From assembly GCA_027627225.1 (NCBI GenBank), contig CM051027.1:86119951-86183950 (forward strand): DNA of 64,000 bases, in the 5' to 3' direction. Shown one piece after another: positions 12,394 to 22,526 of the stretch (position 1 is its first letter; every line of letters begins with the position of its first letter). The stretch comes from Congeria kusceri (taxonomy: Eukaryota > Mollusca > Bivalvia > Myida > Dreissenidae). The notes below the pieces were generated by a model. It was not told where the DNA came from and did no database searches. It was given only the letters and a program-made list of their open reading frames with translations. A program made the position numbers and the translations under genes.

Positions 12394-12654
12394 TGAGGCG
12401 CGTCGTGGGAAAACCGGTCTTAATGCATATGCGTAAAGTGTCATCCCGGATTAGCCTGTGCAGTCCACACAGGCTAATCCAAGACGGCACTTTCTGCTTT
12501 TATGGTATTTTCTGTTTCAAGGAAGTCTCTTCTCAACATAAATCCACTGTAGGCGGAAAGTGCCGTCCTGATTAGCCAATGCGGACTGCACACGCTAATC
12601 CGGGACGACACCTTACGCAATGCATTAAGTCCGGTTTTCCCACAACACGCCTCA
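12394..12654. mobile_element. TGAGGCGCG MITE, copy B
   Basis: Bounded by TA (12392-12393 and 12655-12656). Ends are inverted: TGAGGCGCGTCGTGGGAAAA and TGAGGCGTGTTGTGGGAAAA (minus strand). Interior as in copy A with hairpin-forming blocks either side of a central TTTTATGGTATTTTCTG. TA duplication suggests mobilisation by a Tc1/mariner-type transposase. Confidence 0.88.
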
Positions 12655-12871
12655 TATCCTCTTTGATGCATCAAACAATCCCTTCTAACATGCCAACAAT
12701 CCATGTCAAGACTTAAGTGTTTTGATAATATTTCAGTGTAAAAATGGTGACTGTATATAAGTACGGAATTATGCTTGAATTATGCGAGAAGTAATTAAAT
12801 AAGCTATGGCTACGAAAAAGTGATCTCAGTCTTCAGCATAAACTGTTGTAATGTTTAACAAAGATGAGGAG

Positions 12872-12962
12872 AATGCTGGTATTTAAAATCGAAACGCTGA
12901 CAGCATAGGAAGACTGTTGGCGACAAAAGAAACTAAAAGCATGTGAATCATGAGTGCATTTT
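12872..12962. repeat. Dispersed ~90-bp repeat, copy 1
   Basis: The stretch with AAGACTGTTGGCGACAAAAG recurs with few differences near 56212-56300. It lies about 220 bp after MITE copy B here and about 100 bp after MITE copy D there, so a larger shared host repeat may surround both MITEs. Confidence 0.6.
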
Positions 12963-13856
12963 TGCTAAAAAGGAAACATTTGTTTGAATGAAGTTCAATT
13001 TCCCACCTTTAAACTTTAGAATGTGATTTCTTATTTAATAGTATTTGACATTATAATAAAGACTAATTTGTAAGTAATGAATTTTTTTTTTTTCGAGCTT
13101 ATTATCTTATGCAAACGGAATAATATACATGCCAGTTAACACGTCAATCTGCAAAGGACCAGAATAACCAATGAAGCGTAGTAGTTAGGCGCACCGATTG
13201 TTAGTGCTTCGTAGCCAAAGATCTATAAATAAACATGTTTATTTATAGATATTTGTTCATAGCCTACACTGTCAAAAGTAGGTCATACGATGCAAGCTCT
13301 CGAATTTCCATAGTAATGTTTAAAAATAATAAATTGTGGTAAATTGTTGTCAAAATATTCAAAATAAGAATTATTTACAAGAAAAAACATGTTCGCAACG
13401 AGTCAAAAATAACCGCTGTAGCTCATTTAGTTGGTGGTCTTATTCCCGGACACCCAGGTGAATATTTCAGTTACATACAAGTAAATATCAAAAGTAGGGG
13501 TGTCATAAGTTTAAAGTTACATTTTGCATAAATTGACCTTTTAACAAAGTGTAATTGTAATAAATCACATGATATACACATTATAATACATATTACATAC
13601 ATTATCTTTAAATAATTAAATTTAAGAGAATGGGTGTACATTTTTGCTGTTTTGAAGAAGGACCCTTTTTGATTTCGATTTACTGACTAATAGCGTGCAA
13701 AGAAAAGTAGTTTTCTGCGATACATGTTTTGGAAATTACCCTCTCAAAAGACCGTTGGCTTCCGTCAACAGTCTAAAAAGAACAAATTGTATTAATATAA
13801 ATAAACATATTAATAACAAAATCAATAATTAAGATCGAGTTAATTTAGTTTGCCAT
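12963..13856. other. Gene-free stretch with a perfect palindrome
   Basis: No supported gene. Contains the 30-bp perfect palindrome at 13221-13250. Confidence 0.45.
13221..13250. repeat. Perfect 30-bp palindrome
   Basis: The left half ATCTATAAATAAACA is followed at once by its exact reverse complement TGTTTATTTATAGAT with no spacer. The symmetry stops at the next base on each side. It could form a cruciform or be a remnant junction of an inverted element. Confidence 0.95.
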
Positions 13857-13865
13857 ATATAACAC

Positions 13866-14100
13866 GGTATCCGGACATTGGTTCCTACGGACAATGGTTC
13901 CTACGCTTATTTTGACACAGGCGGACATTGGTTCCTACGTTTTTTGACAACCCGGACAATGGTTCCCACGTTTTTTTGACAACCCGGACAATGGTTCCCA
14001 CGTTATTTTGACAAACCGGACATTGGTTCCTACATTTTATTGACAGCCCGGACATTGGTTCCTACATTATATTGACACCCCGGACATTGGTTCCTACAAT
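13866..14100 (+). repeat. MULE left terminal inverted repeat, tandem subunits
   Basis: Repeated CGGACATTGGTTCCTAC-type units with ~33-bp spacing after the first closely spaced pair. Mirrors 15033-15227 unit by unit, including the spacers TTTTGACACAGG and TTTTGACAACCC. Confidence 0.9.
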
Positions 14101-14304
14101 TAGATGCCAAACTTAACAACATAGTATACGCCGATCAAAGGTTATCACGTCATAATTAGCCGACAATTCAATTTACCTAACTTGTTAACAGTAAGCCGAT
14201 GTAATTTTAATTAACTAATTTACAAATTAAATAACTAACTGACAGTTTGTCCATTCTTTAACGGCTAATTTAGCAAACTGTGAAAACAATATGTATATAT
14301 AGTA

Positions 14305-14487
14305 ATGGCACACTCCTTCAAATTCACTTCCAATATGGAACTTCTAACGAACAAACGCGGTCAGTCTGTGCTATGCTTCGAGGGTCACTCCTACGCCAAG
14401 AAACACACCTCTAAGTCTACAATACGATGGCAATGCAGTAGAAGTCACTCCGAATCCTGCAAGGGTTCGCTTATTACAGATCTCAGT
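14305..14487 (+). CDS. FLYWCH-type zinc finger exon of MULE protein
   Basis: From ATG at 14305, 61 codons. The pattern F(T/S)...RGQSVLCFEGHSYAKK...IRWQCS...C.GSLITD fits the FLYWCH zinc-finger fold found at the N-terminus of animal MULE-derived proteins: a strand with L-C-F, then SY, W-x-C and a later Cys. The frame meets a consensus 5' splice site (AGT|GTAAGT) at 14488, so I end the exon there; the frame otherwise runs through to 14574. Such fingers bind DNA, plausibly the element's own ends. No full-length partner is present in this copy. Confidence 0.7.
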
Positions 14488-14577
14488 GTAAGTCGATATA
14501 TTCAAATAATTTTTAACGTTATCATGCTAATTATCATGCTCACGAAACATTCCTTTAATTGTATAAAAATATAATAA

Positions 14578-15009
14578 TATTTTGACTATTTTGACGCTAC
14601 CTACGTGTCTGGTGCATTCCGGACTGTGAGTACCAACGGTCGGATACGCTTCAGGAGGACACCTCCTAGGTTCCAGCCAGAACTGTGGAATGTCCACGCA
14701 GCGACTATCAGCTCCGGCGACCGCACCAACAATGTCTGCGAAAGCTGGAATAATGGTTTCCGGCATCTCGTCGGCCACGACAACCCTTCGCTGTGGGGTT
14801 TGATCGGCTGCCTCCAGAAAGACAATGCCATGGTTGAAACAGATGTTTACAGACTGAGCACGGGCGAGTTGGTGACGAAACGGATGAGGAAGAAGACTGT
14901 GAGCCACCAGCAGACATTGAAGATGTTGTGTGAGCAGTATGTTGATGGCAGCAAGTCGATGGTGGGGTTCCTGCAAAGTGTTGGCCACCGAATTCGCCTT
15001 GGGCACTAG
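14578..15009 (+). pseudogene. MULE transposase C-terminal segment
   Basis: The frame reads YFDATYVSGAF, then PPRFQPELWNVH, then DRTNNVCESWNNGF and HLVGHDNPSLWGLIGCLQKD, ending HRIRLGH at 15009. This run (PPrF..WNvh, RTNN.cE.wNn.F..lvGh..Ps.w) is the conserved C-terminal part of MULE-type transposases following the catalytic domain. The DDE catalytic core that should lie between the FLYWCH exon and this piece is absent; only about 90 bp separate them. So this is an internally deleted, non-autonomous derivative. There is no ATG or clean acceptor at the left border, so the start is approximate. Confidence 0.75.
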
Positions 15010-15227
15010 GGTGTGTTGTTGATAATTATGGAACCATTGTCCGGGGTGTCAATATAATGTTGGAACCAATGTCCGGGCTGTCAATAAAATGTAGGAACCA
15101 ATGTCCGGGCTGTCAAAATAACGTAGGAACCATTGTCCGGGTTGTCAAAATAACATAGGAACCAATGTCCGCCTGTGCCAAAATTAGCATAGGAACCATT
15201 GTCCGTAGGAACCAATGTCCGGGATTC
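14993..15227 (-). repeat. MULE right terminal inverted repeat, tandem subunits
   Basis: Repeated GTAGGAACCAATGTCCG / ATAGGAACCATTGTCCG units, the inverse of the left array. The innermost unit starts soon after the stop codon of the coding segment at 15009, so the exact inner border is uncertain. Confidence 0.85.
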
Positions 15228-15583
15228 ATATAACACAGTGCGTGCATTAAATAATACGAAAATATAGACAGTGATTTTATTGTGCCTTAAGTAAAGGGTT
15301 TACTGACCATTGGAGGGGCATCTGAAATGTAGGAATGTTAAGGTTATTGCATGCTGATTTATTATTTAATCCTTCTTTGATCTGAAACGCCTGGGATTTT
15401 ACCACTGTTGACCATCTAAGAGAGAACATGAGGTTTGTGTTTAAGTAAGAAGTTAATAAAAACAATACATAGTCTTTGTAATGTGAGACTACCTGGCATA
15501 ATAGAATAATATAACGTTGTACTTTGGAATCGTTGAATGTTTGCAAATGTTCGTGAATGCTTTGTATCCATAATGGATATTAG

Positions 15584-15719
15584 TGTTGACATAAATACTT
15601 AACTTCTACGAGAGAAAAATGCTGCAATTATGAGCTCCTGTACATAATTTATGTTGACATAAATACTTAACTTCTACAAGAGAAAAATGCTGCAATTATG
15701 AGCTCCTGTACATAATTTA
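15584..15719. repeat. 68-bp tandem duplication
   Basis: Two adjacent copies of a unit starting TGTTGACATAAATACTTAAC (15584 and 15652), differing at about one base in the core. Confidence 0.92.
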
Positions 15720-16506
15720 GTGTCCATTATTGTTTCTCAGACTCATTGACTGTTCAATGGCATAAATACCATAGAAGGTAGTAGAATTGTCCGAAACTGT
15801 AACCAAATAATGTGTCATGTCCCAGGACGTTTAATCATGGTACTAATTATATTAATAATACAGCATGTGGAGAAATAAAGTTGTATATACAAATCGAGAA
15901 AATTATGAAGCAAAATAAACAGGTAGTTTTGCATCTTGTAAACAGTAATAATTGGATACTATCAGTTTAATTGTATATAGAAATAAAATTAAACTTTTGT
16001 TAGTAGGTAGCTACATTGTTGCAGTGTACTTGAATATAGTACAATAAAACCATCATTTGACAGGTTGACAACAATGTCAGTATGTTGTGACATGCATGTG
16101 ATTTGCTATCGCATCCTATAGATGTGTTTACAGCAATATACATGCATGTTAGACTATCAATGTGTTTTCTTGTCAGAGATATGACCAAAAACATGATGTA
16201 AATATGGCTATTGGTTGTAACAATCTGTAGTAACATGGACAGGTAATCTCTAGCTTAAACAATTACATTGCACTTTTACACACCACAAATGCACTTAAAA
16301 ATGTATTTACAATTACAAAAATAATCAGCTCAAAAGTTGCATTTTACATTTCTGGGCCAGCCAGACTATGAAGCCTGTGATTGAACTGTGGCAGACTAAA
16401 AGTACACTAAAATGGGTTTCTAAAAAACTATTGCCCTGTAAGTTACATCCATTTCTGTGTCAAACCAAATAGCTTGCAGCAATGAAGCTTCTGACATTGA
16501 ACAGTG

Positions 16507-16593
16507 GCAGCAATGTAACCAAAGGATGCTCACAAAAGGCATGCTACCTGCAGCAATGTAACCAAAGGATGCTCACAAGGCATGCTACCTGCA
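16507..16593. repeat. 43-bp tandem duplication
   Basis: GCAGCAATGTAACCAAAGGA...GGCATGCTACCT occurs twice in a row, differing by a 2-base indel. Confidence 0.9.
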
Positions 16594-16678
16594 GATGCAG
16601 GTCAGTTAGTAGTTTAACATACATTAAATGATGCTTTCATCTTTCTTAGCCATTGCAAGCATATAGGAGGGATGTATA

Positions 16679-17913
16679 TGGAACGCCGGGACTGTCTTAT
16701 GTTGTCCTTGGCTGTGTCGTTATGTTAGCAGTATAAGTTATTATGTCATACTTCAATGTTATCTTGTCTGTATATCGGGTTCATCTTGTCTACTCATAAT
16801 GTGGGTTTGTGTTTTGCATGTGTTATTATTTTAAGTACACGTGTTGTTTTGTCAATGCAATGAGTATGCAATGTGACTTGTTATGTCAAATTGTTGTGTT
16901 GTTATGTCAAATTGTTGTGTTGTTATGTTAAAATGTTGTTTGATCTTGTCAAGAGATCAAATTAACATGTTAGTGCAGCGTGTGATTTTGTCGGTGTAGT
17001 GTGTTATTATGTCATGTTTAAAAGTTGTAAATATATGCTGTTGATTTGTCCAGGCTGCGTTTCATTTTGTCCAAATACCGTGCTATCATGTCAAACCCAA
17101 ATGTTTTGTCAATTATAAGTTTTATTTTGTTGTAACACTGTCTTATCATGTCTAAAGTAAATTTATTTTGTTCAAACAGTATGTTGTTTTGTTCAAATGA
17201 CAAGTGGTTGTTGTTAAGCTAAACATAGCGTGCGCTCACTACAATGGCTGAAAGCACCGCACATTGACAAAATACCGACACGATTAGACATAAAAGCATG
17301 CGTGAAGGACATTGAAGTCGACAAGTTAATTTGAGTTGTAGACATAATGACACGTCGTCTTGACATAATAACATATTCATTTGACAATTTCACCTGATCA
17401 TAGCACATAATGAAACACAATAACTCGTCTTTGTGACATAATAATACATTCCATTGAGAAGTTGGATCATAGTACATGATGAGACAATATTTTAACATAA
17501 TGACACGTCTGTTTGACATAGTAACATATTAGTTTGACAAGTTCACCTGATTCTAGCACATGATGAAACACAATTTTAACATAATGACACGTCTTTTTTG
17601 CATAATAAAATATTTTTTGACAAGTTCACCTGATCATAGCACATGATGAAACACTATTTTAACATAATGACGCGTCTTTTTGACATGATAACATATTCTT
17701 TTGACAAGTTCACCTGATCACAGACCATGATGAAACAATATTTTAACATAATGACATGTCTTTTTGACATAATAACACATTACATTGACAAGTTCACATG
17801 ATCATAGCACATGATGAATAACATAACACTTATTTTTGACATAATAAGACAATCTTACACAAGACAACACGAATCATGACGACATATTATATTAAGACAG
17901 TCATGGCGTTCCA
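16679..17913. mobile_element. Foldback-type DNA element built of TTATGTCA repeats
   Basis: Inverted ends TGGAACGCCGGGACTGTCTT (left) and TGGAACGCCATGACTGTCTT (right, minus strand), each next to TA (16677-16678, 17914-17915). The left half is full of TTGTTATGTCAA-type motifs and the right half of the inverse TTGACATAATAACA. In the right half a ~105-bp unit containing GACAAGTTCACCTGATCATA repeats about six times. The whole can fold on itself. No coding capacity; the 101-codon frame at 17214-17519 is made of the repeats. Confidence 0.8.
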
Positions 17914-17915
17914 TA

Positions 17916-18911
17916 GATTTACAACTATGTCTGATATCGGTTATGTTTACTATGTGTGCTGCACTTTACTGGGAGGATGGACAAACAACTGTTAACTTAT
18001 GATAAACCTGGAGCAAAGTTTCGCTCATCTGAAATATCTGAGCATTTTATTGTTACATACATACTTAGAGTGCTCAAGTTTAAAATCATCTTAAGAATTT
18101 TCTCTAATTGATTGTTTGGCTAAGATTTGTATTTTCTTAGTTTTTCTCTAACCAAGTTCCTGGAGAAAATTGTTTCAAGAAAATAATTTAGGAAAACATT
18201 CTATATATAATAAAATTTCAGAGTTTAAAATTAAAACAGACATTGGGTCGAATAAATGGATACGAAAGTTATGACTTTTAATATAAAAACGATAATTAAA
18301 TCATTAAATTTCATAGATTTTCTGTGATCTAGACTCTATTCAATTTCCTTCAAGTTTTTTCTCTTAGTATTCTCTAAGTATCAAAAAAATATCTAAGGAT
18401 TTATCTAAGAATAGTGTGTTTTTTTGTGTGTGTTAAAATTTTTGGCAGCTTTGCACAAGTCTTTAAAGTTTAAAATTTTCAAAGACATTAATAATTAAAG
18501 TTTTCATGTGTCTTGCATGTGATTCAAATATTTCTTATACACACTTTCGTCAATTTATTTCACTGAAAATTCTAAATTCGACGACTAATATTGACTGGCA
18601 AAATTTAATAGAGAACTTGAAAACGATTTACTGACAGATTTTCATATGGTTGGAAAAATGTCCAAACTTCTTATCAGAAAATAAAACATATTTTGTGTCA
18701 GCAGTGTTATCTTGATTATTTATATACATATATAACATACTTTTCTTTCTCGAAACTTAGACAAAATAATTAGAAATTGTCAGTAGGTTGCTTTAAATGT
18801 TGTTTTATTGTATTTGATATATTTTATATCCATATATAAGATCAACTGTTTATATTTTATATGTTAACCAATTGAATGACATGTAAAATGTATTCTTTGA
18901 CAAGTTTTTTT
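17916..18911. other. Gene-free, CTTAGA/TCTAAG-rich stretch
   Basis: No gene. From about 18080 to 18420 the motifs TTCTTAGA, TCTCTAA, TCTAAG and CTAAGT recur. A similar stretch resumes at about 20410-20740, on the far side of the inserted repeat at 18912-20391. Confidence 0.5.
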
Positions 18912-20391
18912 TAGTCCCCTACTGGAGGGGACTATAGGTTTGCCCTCCGTCCGTCTGTCCGTCCGCCAAATATTGTTCCAGCGATAACTCAAAAGTACTG
19001 AAGATACATCGATGAACCTTGGTATACATATAAACGGCAATGTGAGTATTAGGCACGACCTTTTATTTTTTACCAGAGGTCACAGGTCACGTGACTGTTA
19101 CTAAAAATAGAAATAAACTAAAACAAACTGGATCCTGCGATAACTCAAAAAGTACTGAAGATATTTCGATGAAACTTGGTATGCATATAAACGGCAATGT
19201 GAGGATTATGCAGGACCTTTCATTTTTCTCCAGAGGTCAAAGGTCACGTGACTGTTACTAAAAATAGAAATAAACTAAATACTGTTATAATTCGAAAAGA
19301 ACATAAGATATGACCATAAAACTTGGTACAAAGATTGAACTATAGGTTTGCCATCTGTCTGTGTGTCTCTCTATCTGTTCGTCCGTAGTTTGTCTGTCTG
19401 TCCATCCCCAAAACCTGTCTGTCCATCCCCCAAAAGTACTGAACTTATTTCGATGAAACTGGGAATACATTTAAATGGCAATGTAGCAATGTGAGGATTA
19501 TGCACAACCTTTTTTTTCACCAGAGGTCAAAGATCATGTGACTGTTACTAAAAATAGAAATAAACTAAATACTGTAATAATTCGAAATGGACATAAGATA
19601 TGACCATGAAACTTGGTACAAAGATTGAACTATAGGTTTGCCATCTGTCTGTGTGTCGTTCGTTCTGTCTGTTCGTCCGTATGTCTGTCTGTCCGTCCGT
19701 CCCCAAACCTGGATCCTGTGTTTACTTGGAAAGTACTGAAGACACTTTGATGAAACTTTGTGTACATAGCAACAGCAATGTGAGAATTATGCACGACCTT
19801 TTATTTTTCACCAGAGGTCAAAGGTCACGTGACCATTACTAAAAATAGAAATAAACTTCATGAAACTTGGTACACAGATTGGACTATGGGTTTGCCGTCG
19901 GTCTGTATGCGTCTGTCTGTCTGTTCGTCCGTCGGTCTCACTCTGTCTGCTGTCCCATCCCCAAAACCTGGATCCTGCGATAACTCAAAAAGTACTGAAG
20001 ATACTTTGATAAAACTTTGTATACATAGAAAGAGCAAGGCGAGGATTGTACACGACCCTTTATTTTTCACCAGAAGTCAAAGGTCCCACGACTGTTACTT
20101 AAAATAGAAATAAACTTAATACTGTAATAATTTGAAAAGAACATAACGTATGATCATGAAACTTGGTACACAGAATGGACTATATGATTGCCCTCTGTCA
20201 GTTTAGTAGCGTAATAACTCAAAAAGTAACTTGAATGTCTGGTCAATGTTACTAAAATAGAAAAAACAACAACTTAATACTGCAGTAACAAATGTGATTT
20301 GAATATGAAACTTTGTACATCTACAGATAAAGGGCGATTTGACGGTATTGCACAATGTTTAATTAGTAGGGGTTTTCACCGGTAGGGGACT
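18912..20391. repeat. GTCCCCTAC-ended repeat with GTCCGTCCG blocks
   Basis: Begins AGTCCCCTACTGG and ends CCGGTAGGGGACT, an inverted pair. Inside, a composite unit recurs about five times at 140-305 bp spacing: GTCTGTCTGTCCGTCC-type microsatellite, 'aaaagtactgaagata', then CACCAGAGGTCAAAGGTCAC and TGACTGTTACTAAAAATAGA. Short open frames through the GTCTGTCC blocks are low-complexity artefacts. Class unknown; likely non-autonomous. Confidence 0.8.
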
Positions 20392-20744
20392 CCTGTATTG
20401 CTTGCAATTCTATCAAAGCCTTGTTTAATTTTCTTAGACAAATGTTCTCTAATTTTTTAAGAAACTATTTTAGATAAAATCTTAATAAATTAAAAGATAA
20501 TTAACCTAGCTTAAAGTAAGATGTAGTAATTTCTAAGAAAGTTTCAGGATACAGATCTTCTACAATTAACAAAATTTATACATTTAAATTGTCTTAGAAA
20601 ATTCTTTTTTTCTAAAGACTGATGCAACACTGTCTAACATTTTTTAGATAAAAAAATTAACTCAGTGTTACATATATTTTCTTGGACATTTTAACAATAC
20701 TAAGAGTAAACAAAGACATTTCTTAAATTTCAAGACACTATTGA

Positions 20745-22526
20745 CTAAGGCTTATAAGTTTAATTCAAAGCTTTAACAAAACTAGTAGATATATTGATGA
20801 CGTGTTAAATATAGATAACCCTCAATTTGAAAAATATATCCAAATGATATACCCCAAAGAACTTACAATAAATAAATCCAGTTCTTTGAGTACTGATGCT
20901 GCATTTCTAGATTTACATCTAACGATTAGTAACAACAAAGCAGCGTTTTTCCTCTATATAAAGTCGGTACTGGAAAACGGTACCATTCCCAATCCGATTT
21001 TCTGGTCATTTTTCCCAATTTGAAAATAAAAAATTCCCAAATGTAAGAAAAAAGACCCTGAAAAGATCGACGATGTTCCTGTATTTTACTTTTGTTTTAC
21101 CCAAGCGTAAACCTCCACGCCCAGCTGCAGGGCCTTCCCCAGGCCGTTTTAGCCCTCGGGTGCGGGCGTATCCACACACAAGTAACCTTATACGCGCGCC
21201 AAGCATATTATCGACCTAAAAAGTGAATGAGCTTTTGTATTTTATAATATGCACACTTGTTTATTTAATAAATTTCATAACAAAAAATAAACTGCGAAAA
21301 ATCAGTCTCAAATACGCTTATATGAAATCGTAATCGGAAAAGCCTATCCAGTGTTACTGCTCAGTGTTGTAGTTTCGTAAACACAAGCTGTCTTGTTTAT
21401 GTACATGTATGCCATGTAAAACCTGTGTTTTCTGCAATCGAGCACGGAATGTCTGCTGACAATGACGACGTCACGTTCCACGCATGGAAAGCGTGCGTGT
21501 ACCGACCATGTGCTTTCTAAATACAGGTCTTTAACATTTGACTCGCACAATGTGCACGGGGAAATTCTCCCGCCGTTTTTGCAAGAACAAAGCATGTATA
21601 ATATACATGTATTTTAATCATGATTCTTACAATGACTATTTTGCTTTTAAAAGGCTAGAGGTATACCGTTTAAACGGTGATGTTTCATTTATATCATTTC
21701 GTTTAAACGTTTACAAAAAATTGAAAACGTGTTAGACTTAATTTTAATAGCTAAAACGCACCAGATAACGTCATATGACACATGTCTCAAAAAAAAAATT
21801 CGACATAGGGACCGGGGTGCCCGAGAAAAAATCCTGGCTTACTGTTAACAGCTAGGGGATGTAACTTACTGTTTTTACAATTTTTATGACATCTTTTAAT
21901 GAAAGTGATAAAATTCCCAATTTGGCTGAAAACGACGCTAATTTTCCCAATCTGACCGGTACCGGTACCATTCCCAAAGTGGTGAGGAAAAACGCTGCAA
22001 AGTGCAAACTAGTCTGTATGACAAACGTGTTGATTTCAATTTTTATATTGTAAATTTCCCTTTCTTAGATGGTAATATTCCTAAGAGTCCTTCGTATGGC
22101 TTTTATATTTCCCAGTTAGTTTGTTATGCAAAAGCCTGTTCATTAGTAAATGATTTCAACAAACAAAACCTTTCTCAAACTAAGAAATTATTAAAACAAG
22201 GATTTTTGTTTCATGAACTACGCAAAAAGTTTACTACGTTTTCTTACAAATAATTTAGTTTGGTTTCTAGATATAATGTTTCCTTAAAATCTTTATTGGT
22301 TAATGGAATGTCTCACCCATCATTGTATAGTAATGTTTTAAAACGGTTACGTAAGTGTAAATATGCAAAATTGGATGCTAAAAACGTTATTTATAAACTG
22401 GTACAGTCTTGTCAATCAAAGGGGTATAATTTGTCGATACTCAGTAACACATGCCTGTTAGTTTTTGATAGAGAATTTCTTTTAACTGTAAATAATTATC
22501 TATTCTCGTTGGGTAAACAGCTTTAA
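20745..22526 (+). pseudogene. Reverse-transcriptase C-terminal remnant, split by a transposon
   Basis: The frame before the insertion reads SFNKTSRYIDDVLNIDNPQF, with the YIDD box of a reverse-transcriptase palm, then MIYPKELTINK and AAFLDLHLTISNNK (to 20940). After removal of the insert at 20941-21997 and one target copy, the frame continues QTSLYDKRVDFNFYIVNFPF, IPKSPSYGFYISQLVCYAKA and FLFHELRKKF to a stop at 22253. Reading further in frame (22260-22526) gives more protein-like sequence, so that stop is a lesion. The YIDD...FLDL...YDKR...F..vnFP...N.P..p.YG.yisQl order matches an RT class I have seen in invertebrate retroelements; I cannot assign it firmly (Penelope-like is possible). The N-terminal RT motifs are missing. 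Confidence 0.75.
20941..21997 (+). mobile_element. CAGCG-ended DNA transposon, copy 1
   Basis: 1,057 bp with inverted ends CAGCGTTTTTCCTC and 5-bp target duplications CAAAG (20936-20940, 21998-22002). Excising the element plus one CAAAG restores the open frame of the interrupted reverse transcriptase, which fixes the borders. Subterminal blocks GGTACCGGTACC / 'attcccaa' occur at both ends. The interior has a CpG-containing block with GACGTCACG and a CGCATGGAAAGCGTGCG near-palindrome (21460-21500) shared with other elements here. No transposase. Ends of CAG-type and a 5-bp duplication would fit a hAT-like group, but this is inference. Confidence 0.9.

Larger units (their letters stand above)
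13866..15227 (+). mobile_element. Mutator-like element with array-like terminal inverted repeats
   Basis: A 1,362-bp element. The 9-bp direct repeat ATATAACAC lies at 13857-13865 and 15228-15236, the target-duplication length typical of Mutator/MULE elements. The ends begin GGTATCCGGACATTGG (left) and GAATCCCGGACATTGG (right, minus strand). Each TIR is about 235 bp and consists of seven or eight copies of CGGACATTGGTTCCTAC / CGGACAATGGTTCCTAC separated by 'ttttgacaaccc'-type spacers; the spacers match in order between the two ends. Inside are a FLYWCH-type N-terminal exon and a MULE-type C-terminal coding segment, with the central catalytic region missing. Confidence 0.92.
15237..16676. other. 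Gene-free stretch with two local duplications
   Basis: No supported gene. Carries tandem duplications at 15584-15719 and 16507-16593. Confidence 0.5.

Noticed and set aside
12075..12704. Three frames of 65-85 codons with similar protein sequence
   Set aside because: The similarity reflects two MITE copies (A and B) and their inverted halves, not a gene family.
14527..15006. 159-codon minus-strand frame and overlapping shorter ones in the MULE
   Set aside because: The plus-strand frame has the conserved RTNN and WN motifs; the minus frames are shadows.
19651..20107. Two Cys/Ser/Val-rich open frames of 63 and 92 codons
   Set aside because: They translate GTCTGTCCGTCC microsatellite within a repeat and are low-complexity artefacts.
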